DNA of 64,000 nt from NCBI RefSeq assembly GCF_013426895.1, contig NZ_AP023174.1:620001-684000 (forward strand). Direction: 5' to 3'. This DNA is from Paraburkholderia largidicola (GTDB lineage: Bacteria; Pseudomonadota; Gammaproteobacteria; Burkholderiales; Burkholderiaceae). A program made the position numbers and the translations under genes. Numbering within the stretch: position 1 is the stretch's first letter; each line of letters opens with the position of its first letter. The notes beneath the pieces were generated by a model. The model was not told where the DNA came from. It ran no database searches and worked only from the letters and a program-made list of their open reading frames with translations. Shown here piece after piece: positions 9,805 through 18,301 of the stretch.

Positions 9805-10653
9805 TCAGTTCAACGACGCACTCAGCTTGCGGCGCCATTTCGCCACCAGTTCCGGCTGATGCGCGGCGAGATCGAACACGGACAACATCGTCTTGCGGCC
9901 GATGTCGTCGCGGAACGTGCGGTCGCGCGTCACGATGGCAAGCAGATGTTCGAGTGCCGGGTCGTACTTGCGACGGGCGATCAGGGCGCTCGCCAGATCG
10001 AAACGTGCTTCGAGGTTGTCGGGATTGCTGGCGACGGCGGCTTCGAGCGCGTCCGTGGGCGGCAGATCGGCGGCGGCGTCGACGGCATCGAGCCGCGTCT
10101 TGATCGCGTTGTAGCGCGCGTCGATGCCCTGCGTCGTTTTAGGCGACAGCAGATCGTTTTCTTTCTGGGCTTCTTCGGCGCGGTTGTCTTCGAGCAGCAG
10201 TTCCATCAGATCGAGCCGTGCTTCGTCGAAACCCGGGTCGTACGCCAGTGCGGCCTTGAGCGCGTCGTACGCATCTTCGCGGCGGCCCTCGGCGATCGCT
10301 GCCGCCGCTTCCGCGCGTGATGCTTCTGCGCCGTCCGGCACGAGACGGTCGAGGAACTGGCGCAACTGGCCTTCCGGCAGCACGCCGATGAACTGATCGA
10401 CGGGCCGTCCGTCCGCGAACGCGACGACGTGCGGAATGCTACGCACCTGGAAATGCGCGGCCAGTTCCTGGTTTTCGTCGACGTTCACCTTCACGAGCCG
10501 CCATTTGCCTTGGTACTCGGCTTCGAGCTTTTCGAGCATCGGACCGAGCGTCTTGCACGGTCCACACCACGGCGCCCAGAAGTCGACGAGTACGGGCGCG
10601 AGCATCGATGCGCTGATGACGTCCTTTTCGAAAGTGGCGAGGGTGGTTTCCAT
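9805..10653 (-). CDS. cnoX: Thioredoxin-domain chaperedoxin with TPR-like C-terminus (CnoX/YbbN-like)
   Basis: 282 residues. An N-terminal thioredoxin fold (1-110) carries an intact redox site WCGPC near residue 30 and the cis-Pro segment RSIPHV. About 170 residues of helical TPR-like repeats follow (EARLDLMELLLEDNRAEEA; LEARFDLASALIARR). This architecture is that of CnoX/YbbN, which protects clients for GroEL and DnaK under oxidative stress. E. coli CnoX has lost one active-site Cys; this one keeps both, so it may also be an active oxidoreductase. Confidence 0.85.
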   Translation of the reverse strand: METTLATFEKDVISASMLAPVLVDFWAPWCGPCKTLGPMLEKLEAEYQGKWRLVKVNVDENQELAAHFQVRSIPHVVAFADGRPVDQFIGVLPEGQLRQFLDRLVPDGAEASRAEAAAAIAEGRREDAYDALKAALAYDPGFDEARLDLMELLLEDNRAEEAQKENDLLSPKTTQGIDARYNAIKTRLDAVDAAADLPPTDALEAAVASNPDNLEARFDLASALIARRKYDPALEHLLAIVTRDRTFRDDIGRKTMLSVFDLAAHQPELVAKWRRKLSASLN

Positions 10654-10771
10654 TGCTGTCTCTTCCTTGGATCGGTACGCGGGTTATATGGGGGCGGCCT
10701 GGGTCGTTTCAATGCAGGGCTTCATCGGCCCTTTCGCGTTGCTGCGCCGCTCCCCGCGGATGTCTGCCAGT

Positions 10772-11653
10772 CTAGCGCGGCTTGCGCTCGGGCAACGGGA
10801 TCCACTCGGTCTCGCCGGGCACCTTGCCCATTTCCTGATTCGTCCACGCGAGTTTTGCGCGCTCGATTTTCTCGCGCGAACTCGCGACGAAATTCCATTC
10901 GATGAAGCGCTCGCCGTCGAGTTTCTCGCCGCCGAGCAGCATCACGGTGGCGCCTTGCGTGCTCGTGAGCGTGACGGTTTCGCCGGGCGTGAGCACAGCC
11001 ATCGTCGCGACTTCGAGCGGTTCGCCGTCTAGCGACAGGTCGCCGTCGACGAGGTAGACGCCGCGTTCGTCGTGTTCCGGTTCGAGCGCGAGCACGCTGC
11101 CCGGCGAGAAATGCGCGGCGGCGTAGAGCGTGCCCGAGAAGGTTCGCGCCGGCGACGTTTCGCCGAACGACGAGCCCGCGATGATGCGCAGCCTGACGCC
11201 GTTGCGTTCGATTTCCGGCAGCGTGGCGCCCGCGTGATGTTCGAACGACGGCTCGACGTCTTCATCCGCGAGCGGCAGCGCGACCCATGTCTGGATACCG
11301 TGCACCGTCGAGCCATTCGTGCGATCGGGTTCCGGCGTGCGTTCCGAGTGAACGATGCCGCGGCCCGCCGTCATCCAGTTGACGTCGCCGGGAACGATCT
11401 TCTGTTCCGAGCCGAGGCTGTCGCGATGCATGATCGCACCTTCGAACAGATACGTGACGGTCGCGAGTCCGATATGCGGATGCGGGCGCACGTCGAGCCC
11501 GGTGCCGGCCGGCAGCGTGGCGGGGCCCATGTGGTCGAAGAAGATGAACGGGCCGACGAGACGCGCGGCCATCGCGGGCAGCACGCGCCGCACGGCCAGA
11601 TTGCCGATATCGCGGACGTGGGGCTTCAGAACCGCTTTGATCGATGAGGACAT
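10772..11653 (-). CDS. Pirin family protein
   Basis: 293-residue bicupin. The pirin N-terminal domain has metal-binding His in DHMGP and DVRPHPHIGLATVTYLFEG, then HRDSLGS and MTAGRGIVHSER. The C-terminal pirin_C domain follows (about 175-290). Bacterial pirins are Fe-cupins, some with quercetinase activity; the specific role here is unknown. It is divergent from eamA. Confidence 0.92.
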   Translation of the reverse strand: MSSSIKAVLKPHVRDIGNLAVRRVLPAMAARLVGPFIFFDHMGPATLPAGTGLDVRPHPHIGLATVTYLFEGAIMHRDSLGSEQKIVPGDVNWMTAGRGIVHSERTPEPDRTNGSTVHGIQTWVALPLADEDVEPSFEHHAGATLPEIERNGVRLRIIAGSSFGETSPARTFSGTLYAAAHFSPGSVLALEPEHDERGVYLVDGDLSLDGEPLEVATMAVLTPGETVTLTSTQGATVMLLGGEKLDGERFIEWNFVASSREKIERAKLAWTNQEMGKVPGETEWIPLPERKPR

Positions 11654-11823
11654 GACGGGCTCGGTTGGTGGGGACAGGGTGGATCATTTTACTGCCCGTC
11701 CCAGTTGCATGTGTCCGAGGGATCAAGGCAATGGAAAGATTTGTCCTGGGCGAAGCAGGCGATGCGTTCGGCGCTGCTCGGCTACACTCTCATGCTCTGA
11801 TACGGGCAAACACAGGAATGCAG

Positions 11824-12705
11824 ATGTCACCAAAAGACCTGCTGCTGGCGCTGGTCGTCGTCGTTGCGTGGGGTGTGAACTTTGTCATGATCAAGGTTGG
11901 GCTGCATGGTGTTCCGCCGATGCTGCTTGGCGCGCTGCGCTTCATGCTTGCTGCTTTTCCCGCTGTGTTCTTCATCAAACGGCCGAAGATGCCGTGGCGA
12001 TGGCTCATCGCTTATGGCGCGACGATCTCGCTGGGGCAGTTCGCGTTCCTGTTTTCGGCGATGTATGTCGGGATGCCGGCTGGGCTCGCGTCCTTAGTGC
12101 TGCAGGCCCAGGCGTTCTTTACGCTTCTGTTTGCAGCTGTGTTTTTGCATGAGCGGTTTCGCTTGCAAAACGTGCTCGGGCTCGTTGTCGCGGCTGTCGG
12201 GCTTGCTGTGATCGGTATGCAGGGCGGTGCCGCGATGACGCTTGCCGGGTTCATTCTCACGCTGTGCGCGGCTGTGATGTGGGCGCTCGGCAATATCGTC
12301 ACCAAGAAAGTCGGTAAGGTCGATCTGGTGGGTCTCGTCGCGTGGGGGAGTCTGATTCCGCCTGTGCCGTTCTTTTTGCTGTCTTATCTTCTTGAGGGCC
12401 CGCAGCGGATTGAGGCTGCTCTGACGGGTATCGGCGCTTCGTCCGTGTTCGCGATCGTTTATCTCGCGTTTGTTGCTACGCTGGTTGGGTATGGGCTTTG
12501 GAGCCGCCTGCTGTCGAGATATCCGGCGGGGCAGGTTGCGCCGTTTTCGTTGCTCGTGCCGATTGTTGGGCTGGCATCGGCTTCGTTGTTTCTCGACGAG
12601 TCGTTGTCGGGGGCGGAGATTGGCGGCGCGGTTCTGGTGATGGTGGGGCTTGCCGTTAATGTGTTTGGTGGGTGGGTCGTGGAGAGGTTTTCTCTCGCGA
12701 GGTGA
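11824..12705 (+). CDS. eamA: EamA family amino-acid metabolite exporter
   Basis: 293-residue inner-membrane protein with ten predicted helices in two EamA halves. The sequence resembles E. coli EamA (O-acetylserine/cysteine exporter) over its whole first half. Shared stretches include VVAWGVNFVMIKVGLH and MPAGLASLVLQAQAFFT, so that function is a reasonable prediction. The ATG at 11824 is chosen because ACAGGA sits six bases before it; the ATG at 11818 is too close to that site. The gene ends a few bases before the long inverted repeat copy B. Confidence 0.88.
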   Translation: MSPKDLLLALVVVVAWGVNFVMIKVGLHGVPPMLLGALRFMLAAFPAVFFIKRPKMPWRWLIAYGATISLGQFAFLFSAMYVGMPAGLASLVLQAQAFFTLLFAAVFLHERFRLQNVLGLVVAAVGLAVIGMQGGAAMTLAGFILTLCAAVMWALGNIVTKKVGKVDLVGLVAWGSLIPPVPFFLLSYLLEGPQRIEAALTGIGASSVFAIVYLAFVATLVGYGLWSRLLSRYPAGQVAPFSLLVPIVGLASASLFLDESLSGAEIGGAVLVMVGLAVNVFGGWVVERFSLAR

Positions 12706-12713
12706 GGGTTTGT

Positions 12714-13456
12714 TGTTTTTTTGTCTGCGACGCTGGGGTGGTTTGCTTGTGTTTTCGCTGGCATCCGCGCCTTGCCTCTGGTTCGCTAGCGTTGCCCCTG
12801 TGCGGGGCGGCACCTACTTTTCTTTGCCGCCGCAAAGAAAAGTAGGCAAAAGAAAGCGGCTCACACCGCCAGCTCTTGTGTCTGCCTGAGGGACCCCAAC
12901 GGGTCTTATGCTTCACACGGCAACGTCTCTGCTGGCGCTCGTTGCCAACGCTTCGAACCGATGCCTCACCCGCTTCGAATACCCGTAATCGGGCCAGCGG
13001 CAGCGACTGGCTTGTGCCGCCCAGGTGGCAAACTGTGTGCAGGTTGTCGCGCCACAAAGGGTAGAGCTCTTACCGGGTGGGACGCGTGCGCTACCGGTCC
13101 GAAGTGAGACGTATGGAGCACTTGGGCCTACACACAGTTTGCCACCTGGGCGGCCGTGGACTATCTGGCATGGCACGCTGTGATGCGGGTGCGTGAAGTG
13201 GGTGAGGCGCACCGCAAGAGCGCTGGCAACGAGCGTGGGTCACGTGGTTGCCGTGTGAAGCGTAAGAACCTTTGAGGGCCCTCAGGCAAGAACAAGAACT
13301 GGCGGTGTGAGCCGCTTTCTTTTGCCTACTTTTCTTTGCGGCGGCAAAGAAAAGTAGGTGCCGCCCCGCACAGGGGCAACGCGTGAAGCACGACAACAAA
13401 ACGCGGATGCCAGCGCAAAACCAAAGCAAACCACCCAGCGTCGCAGACAAAAACCA
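12714..13456. repeat. Long palindromic intergenic element (copy B)
   Basis: A non-coding element of about 740 bp that is an imperfect inverted repeat along its full length, centred near 13085. Outer ends carry GTCTGCGACGCTGG and its complement. Next come GTTGCCCC-TGTGC-GGGGC hairpins. Then a 67-bp block at 12806-12872 recurs exactly inverted at 13299-13365. Inner arms still match near the centre (13016-13039 against 13131-13154). It fills the convergent gap between eamA (stop 12705) and amiC (stop 13472). Short ORFs inside it lie on both strands and mirror the palindrome, so I do not call genes here. Confidence 0.9.
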
Positions 13457-13471
13457 AAAACCAAAAACCGG

Positions 13472-15031
13472 TCAGGTCATCCGATTCTTAGCCAGCGGCG
13501 GATTAGCCGCAAAATATCGCTTGATCCCGGTCATGATCGCGCTAGCCATCTTCTCCCGATACGCATCGTCATTCAGACGACGCTCCTCATCCGGGTTACT
13601 GATAAACGCAGTCTCAACAAGAATCGACGGAATATCCGGTGCTTTCAGCACAGCAAAACCGGCCTGCTCAACAGACCCCTTATGCAACCTGTTGATCCCG
13701 CCAATCTCCTTCAGCACGAAAGTGCCATACCGCATCGAATCGCGAATCTGGGCCGTCGTCGACATATCGAACAACGCGCGATTCACGCTCGCATCGGCGG
13801 ACTTGATGTTGATACCGCCAATCTGATCCGACGAGTTTTCCTTGTTCGCCATCCAGCGCGCGGCCGCGCTCGACGCGCCATGCTCCGATAGCGCAAACAC
13901 CGACGAGCCGCTCGCCTCCGGCGTGGTGAACGCATCCGCATGGATCGACACGAACAGGTCCGCGCCGACGCGCCGCGCCTTTTGCACCCGCACGTTCAGC
14001 GGCACGAAGAAGTCGGCGTCGCGCGTCATCATCGCGCGCATGTTCGGCTGCGCATCGATCTTGGCGCGTAGCTTCTTCGCGATATCGAGCGCAACGTGCT
14101 TCTCATACGTGCCGCTTCCGCCGATCGCGCCAGGGTCCTCGCCGCCATGGCCCGGATCGATCGCGACCGTCAACAGGCGCACCGTGTTGCTGCCCTTCTT
14201 CGGGGTGGTGAACTTGTAGGCGTCGTCGCCGCTATCGCCGTCGTTGTCCGCATCGTTGTCGTTGTTGCGCGCGATGACGGGCGGTGCGGGCGTCGGCGTG
14301 GGCTTCGACGGAACGTGTGGCGCGGGCGCCGGCGCCGTATGCACGGGCGGTCGCGGCGTGGGCGAGGGCGACGACGGCGCGTTGTTCTGCGCGTACTTCT
14401 CGAAGAACGCGTCGGTGTTGTCGGCAGGCGGCGCCGACGGGCCGCTCAGCGTCGCGGCGGGTGGCGCAGTTGGCGACGCGGCATTGTCGTCCAGTTGCTG
14501 TTGCTTGCGCTCCGACTGCGCGAGCAGTTCCATCAGCGGGTCCGGCGCCACGGCGGGATACAGGTCGAACACGAGGCGATACTTGTACGTGCCGACGGGC
14601 GGCAGCGTGAACACCTGCGGCTTCACCGAACCCTTCAGGTCGAACACCATCCGCACGACGTGCGGCTGATACTGCCCGACGCGCACGGATTGAATCTGCG
14701 GATCGTTCGGCGCGATCTTCGAGACGAGATCCTTCAGCGCCTGGTCGAGATCGAGTCCGTTCAGATCGACCACCAGCCGGTCCGGGCCTTGCAGCAACTG
14801 CTGGGTGTTCTGCAGCGGCTGGTCGGACTCGATGGTCACGCGCGTGTAGTCGCGCGCCGGCCACACGCGCACGCCGAGCACCGACTGCGCCCACGCCAGA
14901 CGCGGCGCGACGAGCCCGAGGACGAGCGTGGAAGCGCCCGCGCGAAGAATCTGCCGGCGGCGCCAGTTGTGCGTCGCGGTGGCCGCCGATTCGATCGAGC
15001 GGAACGGTTTGATCAACATCTTTCGAGACAT
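13472..15031 (-). CDS. amiC: N-acetylmuramoyl-L-alanine amidase AmiC
   Basis: Periplasmic zinc amidase that splits septal peptidoglycan. It is 519 residues. A Tat signal peptide WRRRQILRAGAS lies at about residues 23-34 with a hydrophobic stretch ending in APRLAWA. An AMIN domain follows (about 50-150), then a Pro/Ala/Thr-rich linker (about 190-270), and an Amidase_3 domain with VAIDPGHGGEDPGAIG, SIHADAF and the catalytic region SILVETAFISNPDEE. It would be activated by a LytM/NlpD protein. The start overlaps the end of tsaE by 19 bp, and AGGAAAGG precedes the ATG. Confidence 0.95.
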   Translation of the reverse strand: MSRKMLIKPFRSIESAATATHNWRRRQILRAGASTLVLGLVAPRLAWAQSVLGVRVWPARDYTRVTIESDQPLQNTQQLLQGPDRLVVDLNGLDLDQALKDLVSKIAPNDPQIQSVRVGQYQPHVVRMVFDLKGSVKPQVFTLPPVGTYKYRLVFDLYPAVAPDPLMELLAQSERKQQQLDDNAASPTAPPAATLSGPSAPPADNTDAFFEKYAQNNAPSSPSPTPRPPVHTAPAPAPHVPSKPTPTPAPPVIARNNDNDADNDGDSGDDAYKFTTPKKGSNTVRLLTVAIDPGHGGEDPGAIGGSGTYEKHVALDIAKKLRAKIDAQPNMRAMMTRDADFFVPLNVRVQKARRVGADLFVSIHADAFTTPEASGSSVFALSEHGASSAAARWMANKENSSDQIGGINIKSADASVNRALFDMSTTAQIRDSMRYGTFVLKEIGGINRLHKGSVEQAGFAVLKAPDIPSILVETAFISNPDEERRLNDDAYREKMASAIMTGIKRYFAANPPLAKNRMT

Positions 15032-15567
15032 GCCTTTCCTGGTTCGCTATACGCCCGGGCGATCAGCATGCGGCCATCGCCGTCGACGTCGAGCGAGAAG
15101 ACGAGATCCGGCACGCCCAGCAGACTGCCCGCGCGTTCCGGCCATTCGACGAGGCAGATAGCGCCGCTGTCGAAGTATTCGCGAAAGCCTGCGTCGGCCC
15201 ATTCGGCCGGATCGGTGAAACGGTAGAGATCGAAGTGATACAGCTCGAGTTCCCCATCCGGCCGTTCGACCGCATAAGGTTCGACGAGTGTGTAGGTCGG
15301 GCTGCGCACGCGGCCCGCATGTCCGAGCGCGCGTAACGTGGCGCGCACGAGAGTCGTTTTGCCTGCGCCCAGGTCGCCGTGCAACTGCACCTGGAGACCG
15401 TTGAATGCGTGATGGCCCGTCGCGTCGACTTCGCTGCGCACGCCGTCGATCGCATGCGCGAAGCGCTCGCCGAATGCCATGGTCGCGGCTTCGTCCGCGA
15501 GCGCAAACTGGCGCTCGAGCAGGACAGCGGCGGAAGGTCGATTCGCGGGACCTGTGTGATCGGGCAT
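15013..15567 (-). CDS. tsaE: tRNA t6A biosynthesis ATPase TsaE
   Basis: 184-residue P-loop ATPase that works with TsaB and TsaD in threonylcarbamoyladenosine formation at tRNA position 37. Walker A is LHGDLGAGKTTLVR. The family sequence RSPTYTLVEPY and a Walker-B-like region LYHFDLYRF follow, then ICLVEWPER. The ATG at 15567 gives the usual length; an open frame further upstream would overlap queG on the other strand. It overlaps amiC downstream, so the two are probably co-transcribed. Confidence 0.93.
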   Translation of the reverse strand: MPDHTGPANRPSAAVLLERQFALADEAATMAFGERFAHAIDGVRSEVDATGHHAFNGLQVQLHGDLGAGKTTLVRATLRALGHAGRVRSPTYTLVEPYAVERPDGELELYHFDLYRFTDPAEWADAGFREYFDSGAICLVEWPERAGSLLGVPDLVFSLDVDGDGRMLIARAYSEPGKACLERC

Positions 15568-15571
15568 TCTC

Positions 15572-15577
15572 GTAAAA
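15572..15577 (+). promoter_or_regulatory. Candidate -10 element of queG
   Basis: TAAAAT ends seven bases before the queG ATG at 15585. If used, the transcript would start at or next to the start codon. Only 17 bp separate the chosen tsaE and queG starts, so each promoter must reach into the other gene. Confidence 0.35.
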
Positions 15578-15584
15578 TGACGTA

Positions 15585-16841
15585 ATGAACCAAGGCCAGC
15601 AGCATCCCATGTCGGACCCACATCGCGATCCGCATTCGCCGCTCGAAATGGCGAATGATGAAGCACCCGTCACGCGTCGCCATGATGATGCGCAACTGGC
15701 TGCGCTCGCTTCGCGTATCAGGGACTGGGGACGCGAACTGGGTTTCGGCGCGGTCGGCATCAGCGATATCGATCTGTCGCACGCTGAAGCGGGCCTTGCA
15801 GCCTGGCTCGACGCGGGTTGCCACGGCGAGATGGATTATATGGCCAAACATGGGATGAAACGTGCGCGGCCAGCCGAGCTTGTGGCCGGCACGCGACGCG
15901 TGATCTCGGTTCGCATGGCCTATTTGCCGGCTTCTTCAGGGGCGCGAAAGGGCGATGAAAGTGCAGTCGCCGACGTTCAGCATGATTGGCGTCTCGACGA
16001 ACGCATGCGTCTTGAAGACCCGGCAGCGGCCGTTGTCTCGATCTACGCGCGCGGACGGGACTATCACAAGGTGATGCGCAACCGCTTGCAGCAACTGGCT
16101 GAGCGGATCGAGGCGGAGATCGGCCCGTACGGTTACCGCGTGTTCACCGACTCGGCGCCCGTGCTCGAAGTCGAGCTTGCGCAAAAGGCGGGCACGGGTT
16201 GGCGCGGCAAGCATACGCTGCTGCTGCAACGGGATGCGGGGTCGCTGTTTTTCCTCGGCGAAATCTTCGTCGACGTGCCTCTGCCGACTGATGCCGACAC
16301 ATCGCCCGAAACCGCGCCGGAAACACCCGGCGCGCATTGCGGCAGCTGCACGCGCTGCATCGGCGCATGTCCGACGGGGGCGATCGTCGCGCCTTATCAG
16401 GTCGATGCGCGGCGCTGCATCTCTTATCTGACCATCGAGCTGAAGGGCAGTATTCCCCAGGATTTGCGGCCGCTGATCGGCAATCGTGTATATGGCTGCG
16501 ACGATTGTCAGCTCGTGTGTCCGTGGAACAAGTTTGCCCAGGCCGCGCCCGTCGCCGATTTCGATGTGCGTCACGGGCTGGATCGCGCGTCGCTGGTCGA
16601 GCTGTTCGGCTGGAGCGCTGGCGACTTCGACACGCGCATGCAGGGCAGCGCGATCCGCCGGATCGGCTACGAATGCTGGCTGCGTAATCTCGCGGTCGGC
16701 ATGGGCAACGCCCTGCGCGCCGCACGCGATACGCTTTCCGCCGATACCCGCGCAGCCATCGTCGACGCGCTGCGCCAGCGTCTGGACGATCCCTCGCCGC
16801 TCGTGCGCGAGCATGTCGAATGGGCGCTGGAAGCGGCGTGA
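15585..16841 (+). CDS. queG: Epoxyqueuosine reductase
   Basis: Cobalamin and 4Fe-4S enzyme that reduces epoxyqueuosine to queuosine in tRNA. It is 418 residues. Ferredoxin-type clusters are seen in HCGSCTRCIGACPTGAI (about residues 250-266) and YGCDDCQLVCPWNKFA (about 305-320). The C-terminal HEAT-like tail is VREHVEWALEAA. The ATG at 15609 (MSDPHRD) is an alternative start; neither has a good Shine-Dalgarno. Confidence 0.94.
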   Translation: MNQGQQHPMSDPHRDPHSPLEMANDEAPVTRRHDDAQLAALASRIRDWGRELGFGAVGISDIDLSHAEAGLAAWLDAGCHGEMDYMAKHGMKRARPAELVAGTRRVISVRMAYLPASSGARKGDESAVADVQHDWRLDERMRLEDPAAAVVSIYARGRDYHKVMRNRLQQLAERIEAEIGPYGYRVFTDSAPVLEVELAQKAGTGWRGKHTLLLQRDAGSLFFLGEIFVDVPLPTDADTSPETAPETPGAHCGSCTRCIGACPTGAIVAPYQVDARRCISYLTIELKGSIPQDLRPLIGNRVYGCDDCQLVCPWNKFAQAAPVADFDVRHGLDRASLVELFGWSAGDFDTRMQGSAIRRIGYECWLRNLAVGMGNALRAARDTLSADTRAAIVDALRQRLDDPSPLVREHVEWALEAA

Positions 16842-16874
16842 GCGTGCCGTTCGAATGAGAGGAGTGAACCCATC

Positions 16875-17345
16875 ATGTTCAATGCAGTGATCGACGCGCC
16901 GTTCGGCAAGATCGGCGTGCGCCTGGAAGGCGAGGCCGTGCGCGAGATCGTGTATCTGCCCGACTCGGTCGCGAACGTCGAGCCGGATTCGCCGCTCGCG
17001 AAGCAGGCGGTCGAGCAGATCGAACAGTATCTGCAGCATGCATCGGCAAGCTTCGATCTGCCGCTCGCCGACGTCGGCACGCCATTCCAGCGGCGCGTCT
17101 GGCAGGCGATCCGCGAGATTCCGCCCGGCGTCGTGCTGACCTACGGGCAACTGGCGAAGCAGATCGGCAGCGTGCCGAGGGCGGTCGGTCAGGCGTGCGG
17201 ATCGAATTTCTTTCCGATCGTGATTCCGTGCCATCGCGTGGTCGGTGCGGGCGGCATCGGCGGCTTTGCGCATACGGGCGGCGACGGCTACTATCGCAAC
17301 GTCAAACGCTGGCTACTCAAACACGAGGGCGTACCTTACGCATGA
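16875..17345 (+). CDS. ogt: Methylated-DNA-protein-cysteine methyltransferase
   Basis: 156-residue suicide repair protein that takes the methyl group from O6-methylguanine or O4-methylthymine onto its own Cys. The active-site motif IPCHRVVGAGG is at about residues 117-127. The DNA-binding segment TPFQRRVWQAIREIPPG with VPRAVGQACGSN precedes it. No Ada-type N-terminal domain is present. The stop overlaps the xerD start in an ATGA, suggesting coupled translation. Confidence 0.95.
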   Translation: MFNAVIDAPFGKIGVRLEGEAVREIVYLPDSVANVEPDSPLAKQAVEQIEQYLQHASASFDLPLADVGTPFQRRVWQAIREIPPGVVLTYGQLAKQIGSVPRAVGQACGSNFFPIVIPCHRVVGAGGIGGFAHTGGDGYYRNVKRWLLKHEGVPYA

Positions 17346-18277
17346 CTGATGTGCTGACCGAAGACGCGCAGCCCGCGTCGCCTTTGCTGCTGACGAGCGG
17401 CGCGTCGATCGACGCCTTCTGTGACGCGCTGTGGCTCGAGCATGGCCTCGCGCGCAACACGCTCGACGCGTACCGGCGCGATCTGCGGCTGTTCTCCGAA
17501 TGGCTCGCGAGCGCGCGCGACGCATCGCTCGATACGGCGAGCGAAGCCGATCTGACGGCATACAGCGCCGCGCGTTCGGCCGACAAGTCGACCTCGGCGA
17601 ACCGGCGTCTTTCCGTGTTTCGCCGCTATTACGCGTGGGCCGTGCGCGAGCATCGGGCATCGTCGGACCCGACATTGCGCATTCGTTCGGCGAAGCAACC
17701 GCCGCGTTTTCCGTCGACTTTGACGGAAGCGCAGGTCGAAGCGCTGCTCGGCGCGCCCGACGTGACGACGCCCTTGGGCCTGCGCGACCGCACGATGCTG
17801 GAACTGATGTACGCAAGCGGCTTGCGCGTCAGCGAGCTGGTCACGCTGAAGACGGTGGAAGTGGGCCTGAACGAAGGCGTCGTGCGTGTGATGGGCAAGG
17901 GTTCGAAAGAGCGGCTGATTCCGTTCGGCGAAGAGGCGCATGGCTGGATCGAGCGCTATCTGCGCGAGTCGCGCCCCGCGCTGCTCGGCCAGCGTGCCGC
18001 TGATGCGCTGTTCGTCACTGCGCGCGCCGAAGGCATGACGCGTCAGCAGTTCTGGAACATCATCAAACGCCACGCGATGACGGCGCATGTGCACGCGCCG
18101 CTGTCGCCGCATACGCTGCGTCACGCTTTCGCAACGCATCTTCTGAATCACGGCGCGGACCTGCGCGTCGTGCAACTGCTGCTCGGCCACACGGATATCT
18201 CGACGACGCAGATCTACACGCACGTCGCGCGCGAGCGGCTCAGGACGCTGCACGCGACACATCACCCGCGCGGCTGA
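17342..18277 (+). CDS. xerD: Site-specific tyrosine recombinase XerD
   Basis: 311 residues. With XerC it resolves chromosome dimers at dif during division. The N-terminal SAM-like core-binding domain (about 15-105) includes GLARNTLDAYRRDLRLF. The catalytic domain has ASGLRVSEL (Arg), the Lys hairpin GKGSKERLIPF, HTLRHAFATHLL (His and Arg) and the nucleophile Tyr in TTQIYTHV. All catalytic residues are present. The start at 17342 lies in the ATGA overlap with ogt. Confidence 0.95.
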   Translation: MTDVLTEDAQPASPLLLTSGASIDAFCDALWLEHGLARNTLDAYRRDLRLFSEWLASARDASLDTASEADLTAYSAARSADKSTSANRRLSVFRRYYAWAVREHRASSDPTLRIRSAKQPPRFPSTLTEAQVEALLGAPDVTTPLGLRDRTMLELMYASGLRVSELVTLKTVEVGLNEGVVRVMGKGSKERLIPFGEEAHGWIERYLRESRPALLGQRAADALFVTARAEGMTRQQFWNIIKRHAMTAHVHAPLSPHTLRHAFATHLLNHGADLRVVQLLLGHTDISTTQIYTHVARERLRTLHATHHPRG

Positions 18278-18301
18278 ATTTCCGGCTCCTTCGCGCGCGG
18301 C

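Noticed and set aside
9805..10653. Plain thioredoxin (trxA)
   Set aside because: Length and TPR-like C-terminus fit CnoX/YbbN, not trxA.
12656..13450. Open frames inside repeat copy B (both strands)
   Set aside because: They mirror the palindrome, contain the hairpin bases as repeated peptide-like segments, and are not consistent between copies.
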